Source: SZUA-35 sp965530755 (GTDB lineage: Bacteria; Actinomycetota; Acidimicrobiia; Acidimicrobiales; SZUA-35). Taken from it: DNA of 64,000 nucleotides. This document shows, piece after piece, positions 62,375 to 64,000 of this stretch. Position 1 is the first letter of the stretch. Each line of letters begins with the position of its first letter. The translations under genes were made by a program, and so were the position numbers. The stretch is taken from contig CBESNA010000003.1 in the NCBI GenBank assembly GCA_965530755.1, positions 62,001 through 126,000 of the forward strand. The letters run 5' to 3'. Below the pieces are notes generated by a model. That model made no database searches and had not been told where the DNA came from. It saw nothing but the letters and a program-made list of their open reading frames with translations.

Positions 62375-63925
62375 TCAGAAATCGGTCTCCACGCCGCCCT
62401 CGGCAACCCGACGATCGACAAACGCCGTCAACTCGGCGGCGATGGCCTCGTCGAGCACGGGTGCCTCGAACTCGTCGAGCGCCTGCTTCACGAGCTTGTT
62501 GGCTTTGTCGAAGGCGGTCGGCTGGCCGGCATCGGTCCACGCCTCGAAGTTTCGCCAGTCCGAGATCAGGGGTTCGTAGAACTCGCCCCGGTAGCGATCC
62601 TGCGTGTGTTGCGTCCCGAAGAAATGACCGGCCGGGCCGACCTCGGCAATCGCCTCGACCGCCAGGGTCGCATCATCCACGATGATCGGTTGCAAGGAAC
62701 GAGCGACCATGTGGAGCAGGTCGGCATCGATCGCCATCTTCTCGTATGAGGTATGGAGTCCGCCTTCCATCCAACCGGCGCCGTGCATCAGGAAGTTGAC
62801 GCCGCCCATCACGGCACCCCACAGAGAGAACACACTCTCGTAGGCCGCTTGAGCGTCGACCGCATTGGCTGCGTTCACGTTGGACGATCGATAGGGCAGG
62901 CCGTATCGGCGAGCCAGCTGCCCACCGACCATCGCCGTTCGCAGATACTCGGGCGTGCCGAAGGCCGGGGCACCCGAACGCATGTCGACGTTCGAGGTGA
63001 AACCGCCGTAGATCACCGGCGAGCCAGGCCGAACCATCTGAGTGAACGCGACGCCGGCCAGAGCCTCGGCGTTCTGGAGGGTGAGTGCTCCGGCCAGCGT
63101 GATCGGGGCCATCGCTCCGGCCAGCGTGAACGGCGTGATGACCACGACCTGGTTCCGACTCGACATCTCGATGACGCCCTGCAGCATCACGTCGTCGTAG
63201 CGGAGGGGCGAACTCGCGTTGATGATCGTGGTCAGCGATGGCCGTTCGTCGAAGGTCGCCTGATCGACACCGTGGACGATGCGAGTCATCTCGATCCCAT
63301 CGAGATTGCGCTGACGCCCGAGCGAATAGACGTGGAACACCTTGTCGGTGAGCGTGTAGGCGTCGAGGGTGGCATGCAGGTGGCGAACCGATGCGTGCAC
63401 ATCGACCGGTTCGACCGGGTACCCGGGCACGAGGTGGATGCTCGTGAAGGTCTGGCAGAGCCGAAGGAGGTTCTGGTAGTCGACGCGATTCCCCGTGCGT
63501 CGCGGTCCGTCGAGCCCGGCAACGTTCGGCGCCGACGCCACGGACCCGAACGCGACGTGGCGGCCTCCGATCTCCAGATCGTGGGCTGGGTTCCGAGCGT
63601 GGAGATGGAACTGTGCCGGCGCCTTCGCGACGGCGTGTTCGATCAGTTCTGGATCGAACCGAACCCTGTCGCCGGCGACGTCGGCCCCATTCGCAGCCAG
63701 GATCCGTCTCGCCTCCTCGTTGAGGAAGTCGATGCCAGTTTCCCGGAGCACGCGCAGCGAGGCGAGGTGGATCGATTCCAGCTCGTCATCCGACACAGCC
63801 TTGGTCGGCTCGAGATGCATTGTCGGTTGTCCGAACGGAGCCTGATCACGCAGCGGGTTGCGGATGGGCTTGCCGTCGGCCCCGCCTCGCCGTCGACCGG
63901 CTCTCTCGCCGCCACCGGCCCTCAC
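62375..63925 (-). CDS. MttB-superfamily corrinoid methyltransferase (second copy)
   Basis: This 516-residue protein is a second non-pyrrolysine MttB-family member. It has the basic Gly/Arg-rich N-terminus usual for the family (GGGERAGRRRGGADGKP), then VLRETGIDFLNEEARRILAA, TIINASSPLRYDDVMLQGVI, FTLAGAMAPITLAGALTLQN, GAPAFGTPEYLRTAMVGGQL and FLMHGAGWMEGGLHTSYEKM. No internal stop is present. GTG 63925 is chosen because it retains the basic tail; ATG 63820 (MHLEPTK) would remove it. Together with the DMGDH-type gene 49 bases downstream it may convert a trimethylated amine to a dimethylated one and then demethylate it further. No reactivase or corrinoid gene lies beside it in the window, so it may share those of the 1-5212 operon. 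Confidence 0.9.
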   Translation of the reverse strand: MRAGGGERAGRRRGGADGKPIRNPLRDQAPFGQPTMHLEPTKAVSDDELESIHLASLRVLRETGIDFLNEEARRILAANGADVAGDRVRFDPELIEHAVAKAPAQFHLHARNPAHDLEIGGRHVAFGSVASAPNVAGLDGPRRTGNRVDYQNLLRLCQTFTSIHLVPGYPVEPVDVHASVRHLHATLDAYTLTDKVFHVYSLGRQRNLDGIEMTRIVHGVDQATFDERPSLTTIINASSPLRYDDVMLQGVIEMSSRNQVVVITPFTLAGAMAPITLAGALTLQNAEALAGVAFTQMVRPGSPVIYGGFTSNVDMRSGAPAFGTPEYLRTAMVGGQLARRYGLPYRSSNVNAANAVDAQAAYESVFSLWGAVMGGVNFLMHGAGWMEGGLHTSYEKMAIDADLLHMVARSLQPIIVDDATLAVEAIAEVGPAGHFFGTQHTQDRYRGEFYEPLISDWRNFEAWTDAGQPTAFDKANKLVKQALDEFEAPVLDEAIAAELTAFVDRRVAEGGVETDF

Positions 63926-63947
63926 GGCTGGAGGCCCGTTGTGGGGC

Positions 63948-63998
63948 TCATGCCTCGTTCTTCAGCATCTTGTAGGCGGCGTAGGTGTTTTGCATGAG
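63948..63998 (-). CDS. C-terminal end of an unidentified gene (5' part outside window)
   Basis: On the minus strand a frame ending MQNTYAAYKMLKNEA then TGA enters from the right edge and stops 22 bases before the MttB gene. Only 16 residues are visible, so no family can be named. Its position suggests it is the preceding gene of the same operon; a chance frame cannot be ruled out. Confidence 0.35.
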   Translation of the reverse strand, partial: LMQNTYAAYKMLKNEA

Positions 63999-64000
63999 AC

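Overview
The window is high-G+C bacterial DNA, densely coded, with many GTG starts and 1-, 4- or 8-base gene overlaps. A DUF222/HNH endonuclease gene, a SigE-type ECF sigma factor with a membrane partner, and an MmpL-type exporter point to an actinobacterium. The mix of corrinoid methyltransferases, dimethylglycine dehydrogenase-type oxidases and a BcsB-like protein would fit an Acidimicrobiia (Ilumatobacter-like) lineage, but that placement is inference. No rRNA, tRNA, CRISPR array, insertion sequence or phage module was seen. No gene-free stretch exceeds about 300 bases.

The main theme is removal and oxidation of N-methyl groups. Positions 1-5212 (+) carry a corrinoid/folate demethylation operon: DUF1638 (cut by the window edge), a small Virulence_fact-family protein, a pterin-binding methyltransferase, an ASKHA corrinoid reactivase and an MttB-family methyltransferase. 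A PabB/PabC fusion for p-aminobenzoate follows, so a folate precursor gene sits beside a folate-using operon. At 7570-12192 (-) lies an NAD-type formate dehydrogenase in three overlapping genes. Its catalytic gene is interrupted by an in-frame TGA exactly where FdhF-type enzymes carry selenocysteine, followed by a hairpin that closely matches the E. coli fdhF SECIS. The N-terminal Fe-S part, including the first cluster lobe of the molybdopterin domain, is encoded by a separate gene two positions downstream.

From 41652 to 49855 the theme returns: etfA, etfB and a DMGDH/GcvT-type oxidase (-), a divergent GntR/FCD regulator, then formate-THF ligase and a MetF-like reductase (+). The right end (57611-64000, -) has a second MttB homologue, a second DMGDH-type oxidase, a DUF971 protein and an AMP-dependent acyl-CoA synthetase. 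Read together: methyl groups are moved to THF (MttB, MtgA-like protein, reactivase) or oxidised directly to methylene-THF (DMGDH-type enzymes with ETF). They are then oxidised through MetF and Fhs to formate and to CO2 plus NADH by the formate dehydrogenase. FolD, the corrinoid protein and the selenocysteine machinery are not in the window.

The rest is mixed. 12280-18560 holds a cupin, a sugar-nucleotide-type epimerase, an ECF sigma factor between two related secreted propeller-like proteins, and a broken HNH gene. 18632-27520 holds proS, a DUF6308-like protein, an aquaporin, a cardiolipin synthase, a Bcr/CflA exporter, a cytochrome b/molybdoenzyme pair, a DUF4261 protein and trmL. 27594-41674 holds a DEAD-box helicase with an N-terminal minisatellite, an exopolysaccharide operon (HEAT, GT2, BcsB-like), PolX, a coiled-coil membrane protein, a response regulator, a pirin, a RecQ helicase and a VC0807-like membrane protein. 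50132-57528 holds a hemolysin III protein, a VanY-like peptidase, an MFS protein, a FetAB-like ABC exporter and an MmpL protein. Short palindromes with a CTCGCT(G/T)CGCTC core recur at several sites and interrupt the HNH gene twice.
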